DNA of 39,813 bases from Clostridia bacterium (lineage in GTDB: Bacteria > Bacillota > Clostridia > Oscillospirales > RGIG577), in the NCBI GenBank assembly GCA_017513095.1, contig JAFWDJ010000032.1, positions 1 through 39,813 on the forward strand. Reading direction: 5' to 3'. A program made the translations under genes and the position numbers. Below the pieces are notes generated by a model. That model was not told the DNA's origin. It did not search any database and saw only the letters and a program-made list of their open reading frames with translations. Positions 8,773 to 19,900 of this stretch are shown in pieces. How positions within the stretch are numbered: position 1 is the first letter of the stretch; each line of letters begins with the position of its first letter.

Positions 8773-8848
8773 GCCGGGGTATCTTTGCCGCCCTTCGCGC
8801 GGCGCGGATGATGTGCGCCGCCGCCATCGGCGCGCGCGCCCCCCGTAT

Positions 8849-9031
8849 TGCCTTCCCCTCGGGGGGAAGGTGGCCGCCGTGCGGCCGGATGAGGGGCAGC
8901 GCCATCGGCGCGTGCGTCCTTATTGGCTCCCTCCCTGAGGGAGCTGTCTGCGAAGCAGACTGAGGGAGTTGCGCCCCCCAAAGGCTCCCTTGTGTAAAGG
9001 GAGCTGTCAGCTCTGCTGACTGAGGGATTGT
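8849..9031 (+). repeat. Three tandem paired-hairpin repeat modules
   Basis: Three different modules follow one another: 8849-8916 (CCTTCCCC hairpin, GGCCG hairpin, GATGAGGGG), 8931-8975 (GCTCCCTC/GAGGGAGC, GTCTGC/GCAGAC, TGAGGGAG) and 8981-9029 (GGCTCCCTT/AAGGGAGC, GTCAGC/GCTGAC, TGAGGGA). All share the plan hairpin, smaller hairpin, TGAGGG. No gene is visible in 8773-9061. Confidence 0.8.
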
Positions 9032-9061
9032 CACCGCATTGCTCTAATTATACTTTAAGCT

Positions 9062-9831
9062 CAAAATAAGCTTCACCGCCAAGCATTTAACCTACCTTCC
9101 CCCATGCTCACACCTTCCCGTCCTGCTTCAACATCTATTCTTTTTTAGAGCTTTGCTCTAAAAACTCAAATCGCCTCCCGCGGGGGTTCTTTTGGAAACA
9201 AAAGAACCAAAATTTCCGGGGGAAATCGGCTGAGGCTCGCAGGGCTTCTTCTAAATGCAAGCTCTCATCAACGCTTAGCGCCGATTTCCCCCCCGTCCCC
9301 CTTTCTGCCACCCCAAAAAATCCGCAAGCGTATTTTTCGGGGGCCCCGGTTTGCCGCCGTCGGCAACATCGCATCATCGGAAGATGACGCAATCAAAATC
9401 AGACGGGCGCACGATGCGCCCGACACGGCGCGACCGATGGAGCTGCTTTCAGCGGGCGCGAAGTCTTGGAGCGGCTCGGCCGCGGAATCTGATTGGACGC
9501 GAAGATATCTCGAATGATGCCTCATGTCGAGGCAACTATAAGTATAAGCGTAAATTGCGCATTTTTGCCGTGGGAGAAGGCAAAAGCTATTGCGACGTAA
9601 CGCCGAGCGGAGAGGCCCGCGTGAGCGTGGCCGGGAGCGAGGGGCGGAGAGACGGAGAGGCGGCAGCCTCTCGGAAATTTTGCTGCTTTTGTTTCCAAAA
9701 GCAGGCCCCTCCGGCAGGAGACAAAAGTCTTTAGAACGGAGTTCTAAAAAGAATAGATGTTGAAGCAGGACGCGAAGGCGTAAGTATAGGGGAAGGTAGG
9801 TTAAATACTTGAAAGTGAAGCGTTTTTTAAG
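9062..9831. repeat. Intergenic repeat family, copy 3 (complete long form)
   Basis: Both arms are present. The left arm (9062-9220) has the TTTAACCTACCTTCC end motif, hairpin TTTAGAGC/GCTCTAAA and GAAA-loop hairpin GGTTCTTTTG/CAAAAGAACC; the right arm (about 9660-9831) is its inverted relative, with CTGCTTTTG/CAAAAGCAG, TTTAGAAC/GTTCTAAA and the end motif GGAAGGTAGGTTAAA. The interior holds GGAAATCGGC (9221-9230) paired with GCCGATTTCC (9280-9289), the GGGCGCA/TGCGCCC hairpin and a segment shared with 39225-39813 that keeps one reading frame open (see findings). No transposase is encoded, so it resembles a non-autonomous element. Confidence 0.85.
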
Positions 9832-9866
9832 CTTTTTGGACGCACCTCATCCGTCACGGCGCCCAT

Positions 9867-9899
9867 AAAAAAGAAGCGCCGGAGAAGGCGCTTCTTTTT
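9867..9899 (-). terminator. Terminator of the activase gene (bidirectional shape)
   Basis: GAAGCGCC/GGCGCTTC stem (8 bp) with runs of A on the left and T on the right, so it works in either direction. It sits about 10 bases past the stop of the leftward gene. Confidence 0.8.
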
Positions 9900-9908
9900 A
9901 ATTCTTCC

Positions 9909-12900
9909 CTATTCCCTTTGTGCTGCGGCGTGGGCCGGGGCTTCGGCGGGGGTATTGCCGCTTTGGGCGGCCTCGTTATTTTTGAACGCCGTCGAGAGCA
10001 TGAGGCGGATGCGGTTTAACTGATTTACCGTACTTGCGCCGGGGTCGTAGTCGATGGCGACGATATTCGCCTTCGGCTCCTGGCGCTTTATCTCCTTCAT
10101 TATGCCCTTGCCCGTGACGTGATTGGGCAGACACGCGAACGGCTGCATACAGATTATATTCGTCACGCCCTCCTCAACGAGCTCTATCATCTCGCCGGTA
10201 AGCAGCCAACCCTCGCCCGAGATGTTGCCGAGCGACACGACGGAGCTTGCCGCCTTCGCCGTTTCGTTAATATGCCGCGGATAGCCGAACTTCGTACCCT
10301 TTAAGGCGTCGATCATGGGCTTGCGCACCTTTTCGAGAATGCCTATGAGCGCGTTCTGCACCGTGCGCGCCTTCTTCGAGCCGTCTAAAAGCTCGTACTT
10401 CTCGTTCGCGTGATGCATAACGTAGAAGAAGAAGCCCGCGAGATCGGGCACCACGGCCTCCGCGCCCTCCGCTTCGACGATGCCGACGAGGTCGTTGTTC
10501 GCGCCGGGGTGATATTTTACGAGTATCTCGCCCACGAGCCCGACTCTGGGCTTGTTCATCTCATGGACGGGCAGCTCGTCGAATTCGCGCACGATGGCGC
10601 GCAAATTGCGCTTGTATTCGCTAAACGAGCCGCGCCGGAGCGACTCCTTGCAGATGGCGTTCCACTTCTCATAAAGTCTGTTCGCGCTGCCCGGCTCCAC
10701 TTCGTACGGGCGCACGCGGTAAAGCACGCGCATAAGAAGGTCGCCGTATAAAATCGCCTGAACGCCGCGCTTTATAAGCCCGAGGCTTACCTTGAAGCCC
10801 GGCTGCTTGTCGAGACCGACGAAGTTGAGCGACAATACCGGAATCTGTGTAAGTCCCGCGTCGCGAAGCGCCTTCTTTATCATTGAGATATAATTCGTCG
10901 CACGGCATCCGCCGCCCGTCTGCGTAATAACGACGGCGGTCGTGTCGAGGTCGTAATTGCCGGAGTTAAGAGCGTGCATGATCTGGCCTATCGTAAGTAT
11001 AGACGGATAGCACGCGTCGTTGTTTACGTACTTTAGGCCCTCCTCGACTATCGCGGGGTCCTCGTGCGGAAGTATTACAAGGTCGTAGCCCGATATCCTG
11101 AAGGCCTCCTCGATGAGCCTGAAATGTATGGGCGACATCTCCGGCGCGAGTATCGTATAGCGCTTCTTCATTTCCTTCGTGAATATCACGCGCTCCGGCT
11201 GGGGACGCGGCTTTTTCACGACGTTTAAGCCCTTCTTGTCGCGCACGCGCGTAACAGACATGAGCGAACGCATACGAATGCGCGCCGCGCCCAGGTTATT
11301 TACCTCGTCAATCTTTAAGGACGTATATATCTTATCGGATGCCTCAAGTATCTCCTTTACCTGGTCGGTCGTTATCGCGTCGAGGCCGCAGCCGAAGGAA
11401 TTGAGCTGCACGAGCTCTAAAAAGTCGGTGCCCCTTACGAACGTCGCCGCCGCGTAAAGGCGCGTGTGGTACATCCACTGATCGACTACTCTTATCGGGC
11501 GGTCTATCTTGCCCATGTGCGCGACCGAATCCTCCGTGAGCACGGCGAAGCCGTAGGAGTTTATCATCTCGGGTATGCCGTGGTTTATCTCGGGGTCGAT
11601 GTGGTACGGACGTCCCGCGAGCACTATGCCCTTCTGACCCGTGGCGCGAAGCATCTCTACGACCTCGCGTCCCTTGTCGCGTATATCCTTCTTAAAGCGC
11701 TTATCCTCGGCGTACGCCTCGTCTACGGCGTGCTGCATTTCCTCCCTCGTCACGCCGAAATCGGCAAATTCCTCATAAAGGCGCTCCACCATGCGCGAGG
11801 GCGTATTATAGGGAAGGAACGGATTCATAAAGCGGATGTTCTTCTCCCGAAGCGCGTCCACGTTCGCGCGGATCACCTCGGCGTAGGTGCACACGATGGG
11901 GCAGTTGTAGTGATTGTCGCCGCCCAGCCCCTCGTCCTGCTCGTAGGGCAGGCAGGGATAGAATATGAAGTTGTGCCCCTTCTTTATGAGCGCCTCGATG
12001 TGTCCGTGCGCGAGCTTCGCGGGGTAGCAGGCCGACTCGGACGGCATCGTCTCGATGCCCATGTCGTATATCGCGCGCGACGAGCGCGGCGAAAGCTCAA
12101 CGCGAAAGCCTAAATTCGTAAACAGCGTAAACCAGAACGGGTAATTTTCGTACATGCCAAGCACTCGCGGTATGCCTACCGTGCCGCGGCGCGCCTCCTC
12201 GCTTTTTAACGGCCTGTAATAGCCGAAGAGCCTCTTAAACTTATAGTCAAAAAGATTGGGCAGCTTCGACTTCGGCGCGTCGCTCTGATTGCCGCCGCGT
12301 TCGCAGCGGTTCGAGGAGATGTACTCCTTGCCGTCGGGGAATTTCGTTATCGTAAGCAGACAGTGATTCTGACACTTTTCGCATCTTCTCGCCGACTTTT
12401 CGGCGGTAAAGCCCATAAGCGAATCCGGCCCGAGTATCGTCGAGCGCGAGCCGCATACCCACGACTGCTGCGCTATAAGCGCGCAGCCCAGCGCGCCCAT
12501 AAGCTCGGCGCGGTCGTATCTTACGACCTCGCGTCCCGAGATTATCTCGAACGCGCGCAGTACGGCGTCGTTCTTGAAGGTGCCGCCCTGCACGATTATC
12601 TTTTTGCCCATCTGCTGGGGGTCGCGTATGCGTATTACCTTAAAGAGCGCGTTCTTAACTACGGAATACGAAAGTCCGGCCGAGATGTCGCCTACCTCGG
12701 CGCCCTCCTTCTGGGCCTGCTTTACCTTCGAGTTCATGAAAACGGTGCAGCGGGAGCCGAGATCCACGGGATTCTTCGCGTCGCAGCCGAGCGCCGCGAA
12801 CGCGGGCGCGTCGTATCCCACGGCGTGCGCGAACGTTTCGATGAACGAGCCGCAGCCCGACGAGCAAGCCTCGTTTAGAAGCACGTTTTCAATAACGCCG

Positions 12901-14195
12901 TTCTTTATCTGCATGCACTTCATATCCTGTCCGCCGATGTCCAAAACGAAATCGACGCCCGGCAGAAGATAATCCGCCGCGGTGTAGTGCGCTATTGTCT
13001 CTATTTCGCCGTCGTCCACCTTTAAGGCGGCCTTTATTAGGTTTTCGCCGTAGCCCGTGACCATCGCGCGCGCGATGTATGCCTCCTCGGGCATGCAGGC
13101 GTAAAGCTCCTTTAATATCCTGATTACCGAATCGAGCGGATCGCCGTGATTAGAGCCGTACCACGAATATAAAAGCCTGCCCTGCGCGTCGATGAGCGCG
13201 GCCTTCGTCGTCGTGCTGCCCGCGTCGAGTCCCAAAAAGCACTCGCCCTTGTGAACGGAAAAATCGGCGCATTTTACACGGTCGCGCCCGTGGCGCTCGT
13301 CGAACGCGCGCCTCTCCTCGGGCGTCTTAAAGAGCGCGGGAAGGTGCTCGACCTCCTTTACCTCCACGTTCTTAAGCTTATATATCGACTCCGAAAGCTC
13401 GAGCACGCTCTGTACCTTTGCCTTTTTCGAGGCAAGAGCCGCGCCCATAGCCGTAAAGAGCTGTGATTTTTCGGGCACGATGGTCTGCTCGGGCGTAAGA
13501 TGCAGCGTCTCGATAAAGCGGGCGCGAAGCTGGTCTATAAAGTGGAGCGGACCGCCCAAGAACGCCACGTTTCCGCGAATCGGCTTGCCGCAGGCAAGGC
13601 CCGATATCGTCTGATTTACGACCGACTGGAATATCGAGGCCGCGATGTCGGCCTTCGCCGCGCCGTCGTTTAAAAGCGGCTGAATGTCGCTTTTTGCGAA
13701 AACGCCGCAGCGCGACGCGATGGAATATATCGTCTTTGCGTCCTTCGCAAGCTCGTTTAAGCCGTCGACGTCGGTCGCGAGCAGCGTTGCCATCTGGTCA
13801 ATAAAAGCGCCGGTGCCTCCGGCGCAGGTGCCGTTCATGCGCTGTTCGAGCCCGCCGGTGATGTATGTTATCTTCGCGTCCTCGCCGCCGAGCTCTATGG
13901 CAACGTCGGTCTGCGGGATAAAGCGCGTTATGGCCTCAACGCCCGCCACGACCTCCTGTATGAATTCAACGTCGAGCCAGGTCGAGACGGATATGCCGCC
14001 CGAGCCCGTTATCATCATCGTTATCTCCGCGTCGCCCAGATGCTCCAGCGTATCCGTAAGCACGTCGGCTATCGTGCGGCGCACGTCGGAATTATGGCGC
14101 TGATAGCGGTCGAATACGAGCTTGTCGTTTTCGTCGAGCACCGCGGTCTTTACCGTGGTGGAGCCGACGTCAAGTCCTATATGATATCTGTTCAT
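9909..14195 (-). CDS. Acyl-CoA dehydratase activase-family protein, tandem ATPase domains
   Basis: A 1428-residue protein of the large clostridial family that fuses two BadF/BadG/HgdC-type ATPase domains to regions resembling the DUF2229 and 2-hydroxyacyl-CoA dehydratase families. ATPase domain 1 begins with [12 protein letters not shown] (residues 7-18) and keeps cluster-type cysteines C124 (GTCAGGTG) and C163 ([10 protein letters not shown]). Domain 2 begins near residue 320 ([12 protein letters not shown]), with NEACSSGCG and SRCTVF. A cysteine group CEKCQNHC follows near residue 640. HgdC-type activases use ATP and a [4Fe-4S] cluster for low-potential electron transfer; the partner of this fused form is unknown. 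The ATG at 14195 has a strong GGAGG 13 bases upstream. The gene stands alone, with its own promoter and terminator. Confidence 0.87.
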   Translation of the reverse strand: MNRYHIGLDVGSTTVKTAVLDENDKLVFDRYQRHNSDVRRTIADVLTDTLEHLGDAEITMMITGSGGISVSTWLDVEFIQEVVAGVEAITRFIPQTDVAIELGGEDAKITYITGGLEQRMNGTCAGGTGAFIDQMATLLATDVDGLNELAKDAKTIYSIASRCGVFAKSDIQPLLNDGAAKADIAASIFQSVVNQTISGLACGKPIRGNVAFLGGPLHFIDQLRARFIETLHLTPEQTIVPEKSQLFTAMGAALASKKAKVQSVLELSESIYKLKNVEVKEVEHLPALFKTPEERRAFDERHGRDRVKCADFSVHKGECFLGLDAGSTTTKAALIDAQGRLLYSWYGSNHGDPLDSVIRILKELYACMPEEAYIARAMVTGYGENLIKAALKVDDGEIETIAHYTAADYLLPGVDFVLDIGGQDMKCMQIKNGVIENVLLNEACSSGCGSFIETFAHAVGYDAPAFAALGCDAKNPVDLGSRCTVFMNSKVKQAQKEGAEVGDISAGLSYSVVKNALFKVIRIRDPQQMGKKIIVQGGTFKNDAVLRAFEIISGREVVRYDRAELMGALGCALIAQQSWVCGSRSTILGPDSLMGFTAEKSARRCEKCQNHCLLTITKFPDGKEYISSNRCERGGNQSDAPKSKLPNLFDYKFKRLFGYYRPLKSEEARRGTVGIPRVLGMYENYPFWFTLFTNLGFRVELSPRSSRAIYDMGIETMPSESACYPAKLAHGHIEALIKKGHNFIFYPCLPYEQDEGLGGDNHYNCPIVCTYAEVIRANVDALREKNIRFMNPFLPYNTPSRMVERLYEEFADFGVTREEMQHAVDEAYAEDKRFKKDIRDKGREVVEMLRATGQKGIVLAGRPYHIDPEINHGIPEMINSYGFAVLTEDSVAHMGKIDRPIRVVDQWMYHTRLYAAATFVRGTDFLELVQLNSFGCGLDAITTDQVKEILEASDKIYTSLKIDEVNNLGAARIRMRSLMSVTRVRDKKGLNVVKKPRPQPERVIFTKEMKKRYTILAPEMSPIHFRLIEEAFRISGYDLVILPHEDPAIVEEGLKYVNNDACYPSILTIGQIMHALNSGNYDLDTTAVVITQTGGGCRATNYISMIKKALRDAGLTQIPVLSLNFVGLDKQPGFKVSLGLIKRGVQAILYGDLLMRVLYRVRPYEVEPGSANRLYEKWNAICKESLRRGSFSEYKRNLRAIVREFDELPVHEMNKPRVGLVGEILVKYHPGANNDLVGIVEAEGAEAVVPDLAGFFFYVMHHANEKYELLDGSKKARTVQNALIGILEKVRKPMIDALKGTKFGYPRHINETAKAASSVVSLGNISGEGWLLTGEMIELVEEGVTNIICMQPFACLPNHVTGKGIMKEIKRQEPKANIVAIDYDPGASTVNQLNRIRLMLSTAFKNNEAAQSGNTPAEAPAHAAAQRE

Positions 14196-14325
14196 TTATA
14201 TATTAACCTCCAAAACCGGGAACCCCGCCCCGTGCGGGGATGAATCGGACATTTCGTTTTATGAAAAAGCGGCTTTCATGCGAAAACGGCCGCAGTAACC
14301 TTATTATATAATAGGTTATTATAAT

Positions 14326-14354
14326 ATTTTAACCGTTAGGCATATGAATGTCAA
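14326..14354 (-). promoter_or_regulatory. Promoter of the activase gene
   Basis: Minus strand: TTGACA, 17-base spacer, TAAAAT. A near-palindrome AACCTTATTATATAATAGGTT-like sequence (14297-14317) lies just downstream, where an operator would sit. Confidence 0.7.
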
Positions 14355-14444
14355 TTAAAACGCTTTTGCCAATTTGTCCGTTTTGTATAAAAACGCGGCT
14401 TTTTATTTTCGCAAAAAACTCACGTCCGCGACCCCTGTTCATTA

Positions 14445-14473
14445 TTGCCATTCCTTCGGCGCTATATTATAAT
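14445..14473 (+). promoter_or_regulatory. Promoter of the PP2C phosphatase gene
   Basis: TTGCCA, 17-base spacer, TATAAT, about 100 bases before the start codon. With 14326-14354 it forms a divergent pair in the 380-base gap 14196-14575, in which no gene is seen. Confidence 0.7.
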
Positions 14474-14575
14474 AGATATTAAAGCATCGTTTGCGCGCGC
14501 CGCAGCTTCGCAGCGAATCTTAAAGACGGCATCGTTTTAAACGCATCGCCGCTGAATCGAGAGGAAAATGATCTC

Positions 14576-16723
14576 ATGAAAAAGAATAAATCGCTCGGAA
14601 GAAAAATACAGAACGCGATGATATGGCTCGTTATCGCCCTGCTTTTGGCGGGCGGCGTCATCTTCGCCTTTACGATGGTGAACGTGTCTGATACGCTCGT
14701 CTCATCGAACAGGAGCTTAAGCGCGACCATCGAAGAAAACTCCTCGGCTATCATGGCCGAGCAGTCGCAGCAGAGGATACTCGAGCTTGCGGGCGAGAAG
14801 GCAAAGATCGCGGACGAGCTCTTTTCCGAGTTCCGGCGGGACGTATGCATCACGGCGGCAGTCGCCGAACACATCTACAATAACCCCGGCCTCTACTCCG
14901 CGCGCTCCGCGCCGCTGCCCGACCCGGCAAACGAAGGGACGCTCACGGTCCAGACGCTCTTCGCCCGGGAGACCGACCCCAGGGACCCGAAGATAAAAAG
15001 GGAGCTTGAGCTCATCGCCAATATTCAGGACCTGCTTTTTGCCATAAACGAGAGCCGCGACAGCATGCCCTCCAACTACGTTGCGACGGAATCGGGCATT
15101 ATGGTGCTGGCGGACTATATTTCCGACAAAAAGTTCGACGAAGCGGGCAATCTCATGCCGCTCGACGCGAGGGAGCGCCCCTGGTACATCGGCGCGGCCG
15201 AGACGGGCGAGCCGTATTTCACGCCCGTAACGAAGGACGCGCATACGCCGCGTCTCGGCATAATGTGCGGCGTGCCGATATACGTTGACGGCAAACTTAA
15301 GGCCGTTGCGGGCGCGGGCATGGCTCTTGACGACATGGAGACGCTCGTAAAAAGCGCGGACCTGAGCGGCGGCGGAAACGCCTGCATTTTAAACGAGAAC
15401 GGTCAGGTGCTCTTTTCGACTTACGAGGAAGGCACACTCGCCGCGGTCATAGACGCCGCGGACCTTCGCGAAAGCGAAGACGGGGCTCTCGCAGCCATGG
15501 CAAAGGCGGCCGTAGGCGGCGAGTCGGGCGTAACGCAGCTCTCCGTTGACGGCGCCGCAAGCTACGCGGCGTATTCCCCGATGAAGACCGTCGGCTGGTC
15601 GATAGTGATAATCCAGTCACAAGAGGTCGTGGAGGCGCCGACGAAGCAGCTTCTTTCAAATATCGGCGTCATAACGGACCGTTCGTATAACGACACGACG
15701 GGCCTTCTTCAGAACGCGGCCTATATGCTGCTTGCGCTGCTCGCCGCAGCAATAGTGATAACGTTCGCGGTATCCTTCGTGCTTTCGCGCCGCATCGTAA
15801 TGCCGATACGAAAGCTCACCGAGGAGGTGGGCGCGATGGAGGGCGAAAAGCTCGACTTCGAATGGGACCTCGACACGGGCGACGAAACGCAGCTTCTCGC
15901 AAATTCATTCCGCTCGCTTACGCTTCGCATGAAGGACTACATCCGCGACATAGAGACCATAACGGCGGAGAAGGAGCGCATCGGCATCGAGCTGTCGCTT
16001 GCCACGCGCATTCAGGCCGACATGCTTCCGAACACCTTCCCCGCTTATCCCGAAAGGCCCGAGTTCGACATATACGCCTCGATGGAGCCCGCGAGGGAGG
16101 TAGGCGGCGACTTTTACGACTTCTTCCTCATTGACGACGACCACCTGTGCATGGTCATGGCGGACGTTTCGGGCAAGGGCGTGCCCGCGGCGCTCTTTAT
16201 GATGGCCGCAAAGATCATACTTAAAAACAACGCCATGACAGGAAAGAGCCCCGCGCAGATACTTACCGACACGAACTCCGCGATTTGCGACAACAACCAG
16301 GAGGATATGTTCGTCACCGTATGGCTCGGAATACTCGAAATAAGCACGGGGCGGCTCACCGCGGCCAACGCCGGTCACGAATACCCCGTATTTATGCGCG
16401 ACGGAAAATTCTCGATAATGAAGGATAAGCACGGCTTTGTAATAGGCGGCATGGAAGGCGTAAAGTATAAGGAATACGAGGTCACATTAAGACCCGGTGA
16501 AAAGGTATTCCTCTATACCGACGGCGTGCCCGAGGCAACGGACGCCGAAAAGCGCCTCTTCGGTACGGACAGAATGCTTGAGGCATTAAACTCCGACCCG
16601 TACGCGCCGCCGGAGGGCGTTTTGAGTGCGATACGCACCGCCGTGGACGATTTCGTGCGCGACGCGGAGCAGTTCGACGACCTTACTATGCTGTGCGTCG
16701 AATACAAAGGAAACAACGCCTGA
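14576..16723 (+). CDS. Membrane Cache-HAMP-PP2C (RsbU/SpoIIE-type) serine phosphatase
   Basis: A 715-residue membrane-bound sensor phosphatase. Order of parts: TM1 (about 16-36), an extracytoplasmic double-Cache-like sensor (about 40-370, with the typical RPWYIGA at 201-207), TM2 (about 378-404), HAMP (405-455), a short coiled segment, and a SpoIIE/RsbU-type PP2C domain (about 490-712). Metal ligands are recognisable in GGDFYDFF (D512, D515), MADVSGKG (D530), YTDGVPEAT and DDLTML. Such proteins dephosphorylate anti-sigma-factor antagonists or other partner-switching proteins in response to an external ligand. No anti-sigma or antagonist gene is nearby, so the target is unknown. It starts at the ATG at 14576 behind GAGAGGA. 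Confidence 0.9.
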   Translation: MKKNKSLGRKIQNAMIWLVIALLLAGGVIFAFTMVNVSDTLVSSNRSLSATIEENSSAIMAEQSQQRILELAGEKAKIADELFSEFRRDVCITAAVAEHIYNNPGLYSARSAPLPDPANEGTLTVQTLFARETDPRDPKIKRELELIANIQDLLFAINESRDSMPSNYVATESGIMVLADYISDKKFDEAGNLMPLDARERPWYIGAAETGEPYFTPVTKDAHTPRLGIMCGVPIYVDGKLKAVAGAGMALDDMETLVKSADLSGGGNACILNENGQVLFSTYEEGTLAAVIDAADLRESEDGALAAMAKAAVGGESGVTQLSVDGAASYAAYSPMKTVGWSIVIIQSQEVVEAPTKQLLSNIGVITDRSYNDTTGLLQNAAYMLLALLAAAIVITFAVSFVLSRRIVMPIRKLTEEVGAMEGEKLDFEWDLDTGDETQLLANSFRSLTLRMKDYIRDIETITAEKERIGIELSLATRIQADMLPNTFPAYPERPEFDIYASMEPAREVGGDFYDFFLIDDDHLCMVMADVSGKGVPAALFMMAAKIILKNNAMTGKSPAQILTDTNSAICDNNQEDMFVTVWLGILEISTGRLTAANAGHEYPVFMRDGKFSIMKDKHGFVIGGMEGVKYKEYEVTLRPGEKVFLYTDGVPEATDAEKRLFGTDRMLEALNSDPYAPPEGVLSAIRTAVDDFVRDAEQFDDLTMLCVEYKGNNA

Positions 16724-16873
16724 CACACCGCCCGCCGCGCCGCAGTTTTACATAAATCAGGGCAAAAAATCACACCCCGGGCAGCGCCGTTTATAAAATT
16801 TATACAATATGCACAAATGAGAATATCATAAGTGCTATACAGTGTTAAAAATGCAATATTTAAAAATAGACTG

Positions 16874-16902
16874 TTGAAATCAAGCGAAAAAAGACATATA
16901 AT
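16874..16902 (+). promoter_or_regulatory. Promoter of pyc
   Basis: TTGAAA, 17-base spacer, perfect TATAAT, in an AT-rich leader. The untranslated leader would be about 75 bases. Confidence 0.75.
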
Positions 16903-16985
16903 TAAGATAAACTCTTTTAAAAATGAATAACGCCCAAGCGCTCCTTGCAAAAAGGGGCGCGAGCGAGAAAAGGAAAGGGAGCGTC

Positions 16986-19900
16986 ATGAAAAAAATACAA
17001 AAAGTATTGGTGGCAAACAGAGGCGAGATCGCCATACGTGTCATTCGTGCATGTCACGAGCTTGGTCTGAAAGCGGTAGCAATCTACTCGAAGGAAGACG
17101 TATACAATCTGTTCAGAACAAAAGCGGATGAAGCGTATCTTGTAGGCGAGGATAAGAGTCCTCTGGGCGCATACCTCGATATCCCCGGAATAATCGCCAT
17201 AGCGAAGGAGAAAAACGTAGACGCGATACACCCCGGCTACGGATTTTTAGCGGAGAACGCGGAATTTGCCAAGGCGTGCGAGGACGCGGGCATAATCTTC
17301 GTGGGCCCCCCTTCGGATGTGCTTGCGCAGATGGGCGACAAGCTTATGGCAAAAGAGATAGCAAAGCGCTGCAACGTAAAGACTATCCCCGGTACGGAAA
17401 AGCCTCTTGCATCGCTTGAGGAAGCAAAGAAGACGGCAGCCGAGTTCGGCTATCCCGTAATATTAAAGGCAGCAGCGGGCGGCGGCGGCCGCGGCATGAG
17501 AAAGGTTGACGAGGAATCCGAGATGGAGAGCGCGTTCAACCTCGTTAAGAACGAATCGAAGAAGGCATTCGGCAGCGACGACATCTTCCTTGAGAAGTTC
17601 CTCGTTGAGCCGAAGCATATAGAAGTACAGGTAATGGCCGACAAGTACGGCAACATCGTACACCTGTTCGAGAGAGACTGCTCCGTACAGAGACGTTATC
17701 AGAAGGTCGTAGAGTATACTCCGGCGTTCTCCGTACCCGAGGAGGTAAGAAAGGCGCTCTATGAGGACGCAATAAAGATCGCGCGCGAGGTAAACTACGT
17801 AAACGCAGGTACCGTTGAGTTCCTCGTTGACAAAAACGGCGGCCACTACTTCATAGAGATGAACCCGCGCATCCAGGTTGAGCACACCGTAACCGAGATG
17901 GTAACGGGCGTTGACCTCGTTCGCACCCAGGTGCTCGTGGCAGACGGCGAAAGACTCGATTCGCCCGAGATAAACATCCCCTCGCAGGATGCTTTAAAGC
18001 TTAACGGCTGCGCGATCCAGTGCCGTGTTACGACCGAGGACCCCGACAACAACTTCGCTCCCGACACCGGCAAGATCACGGCATACCGTTCGAGCGGCGG
18101 CTTCGGCATAAGACTTGACGCGGGCAACGCGTACACCGGCGCAGTTATTTCGCCGTATTACGACAGCCTTCTCGTTAAGGTGACGGCGTTCGACCGCACG
18201 TTCATCGGCGCTATAAGAAAGGCCGTAACGGCTCTCGGCGAAATAAGAATCCGCGGCGTAAAGACCAACGTTGCTTTCGTAAACAACGTGCTTCGTCATC
18301 CTACGTTCAAGGAAGGCCAGTGCCATACGAAGTTCATCGACGAAACGCCCGAGCTCTTCAACACGAGACATTCTCAGGACAGAGCTACGAAGGTTCTTAA
18401 ATACATAGGCGACAAGATTATAAACGCTCCCGGCGAGATACCGGAGTTCGAAAGCCCCAAGGCTCCCGAAGGCTTCGACACCCCGAAGCAGGAGGGCGTA
18501 AAGCAGATACTCGACCGCGAGGGCCCCGAGGGCTTAAAGAAGTGGGTACTTGCCCAGAAGAAGCTTCTTCTCTGCGACACCACGTTCCGCGACGCTCATC
18601 AGTCGCTGCTCGCAACGAGAGTAAGAAGCTCCGACATGGTACGCATCGCAAAGGCTACCTCGAATATACTTGGCAATGCGTTCTCGCTCGAGATGTGGGG
18701 CGGTGCTACGTTCGACGTGGCTCTTCGCTTCCTCCACGAGTGCCCGTGGGAGAGAATAGACGAGCTTCGTAAGTGCATCCCGAACATCCCGTTCCAGATG
18801 CTGCTTCGCGGCGCGAACGCCGTAGGCTACTCTAATTATCCGGACAACGTGATCCGTGAATTCGTAAGAGTATCGGCCGAGGCGGGCATCGACGTATTCC
18901 GCGTATTCGACTCCTTAAACTGGGTACCCGGCATGGAGATAGCCCTCGACGAGGTCGTAAAGCAGGGCAAGGTGGCAGAGGCTACCATCTGCTACACCGC
19001 GGACGTTCTGGACGACACTCGCGACAGCTACGGCTTAAACTACTACCTCAATCTTGCGAAAGAGCTTGAAAAGCGCGGCGCGCACTTCCTTGCAATAAAG
19101 GATATGTCGGGCGTACTTCGTCCGTACGCGGCGTTCAAGCTCGTAAAGGCATTAAAGGAAAACATCGGAATGCCCGTACAGGTCCACACGCACGACACGA
19201 GCGGCAACCAGGTGGCAACGGCCATCATGGCTGCACAGGCAGGCGCGGATATCGTGGATACGGCTATCGCAAGCATGTCCTCGCTTACGGCTCAGCCTTC
19301 TCTGAACGCAGTCGTTGCTGCATTGGAGCATACGGAGCGCGACACCGGCATAAAGGTACACGACCTGCAGCCGCTTCACGAATACTGGGCAGTTGCAAGA
19401 AAGATATACTGCGAGTTCGAGTCGGATATGAAGACTCCGGCTACGGACGTTTACCGTTACGAGATCCCCGGCGGCCAGTACACGAACTTAGGCCCGCAGG
19501 TCAAGAGCCTGGGTCTCGGCGACAGATTCACCGAGGTAAAGGAAAAGTACAGAGACGTAAACTATATGCTCGGCGACATCGTAAAGGTTACGCCGTCCTC
19601 CAAGATGGTAGGCGACCTTGCGATATTCATGGTACAGAACGACTTAACGCCCGAGAACATAAAGGAAAAGGGCAAGAACCTAAACTTCCCGGATTCCGTT
19701 GTAAGCTACTTCAAGGGCATGATGGGTCAGCCGTCGTGGGGCTTTGACAAGGAGCTTCAGAAGATAGTATTAAAGGGCGAGGAGCCCATCACCTGCCGTC
19801 CCGGCGAGCTTTTAGACGACGTTGACTTCGAGACCGTAAGAAAGCACATCGCCGAGCTCGGCGCAGAGCCCACCGACCGCAACGTGATGAGCTGGTGCAT

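Noticed and set aside
8849-9031. Possible CRISPR array
   Set aside because: The repeats differ in sequence, are hairpin modules of unequal length and have no regular spacers or cas genes nearby.
16923-16985. Upstream ATG for pyc
   Set aside because: It has no ribosome site and adds residues absent from the family; 16986 has both.
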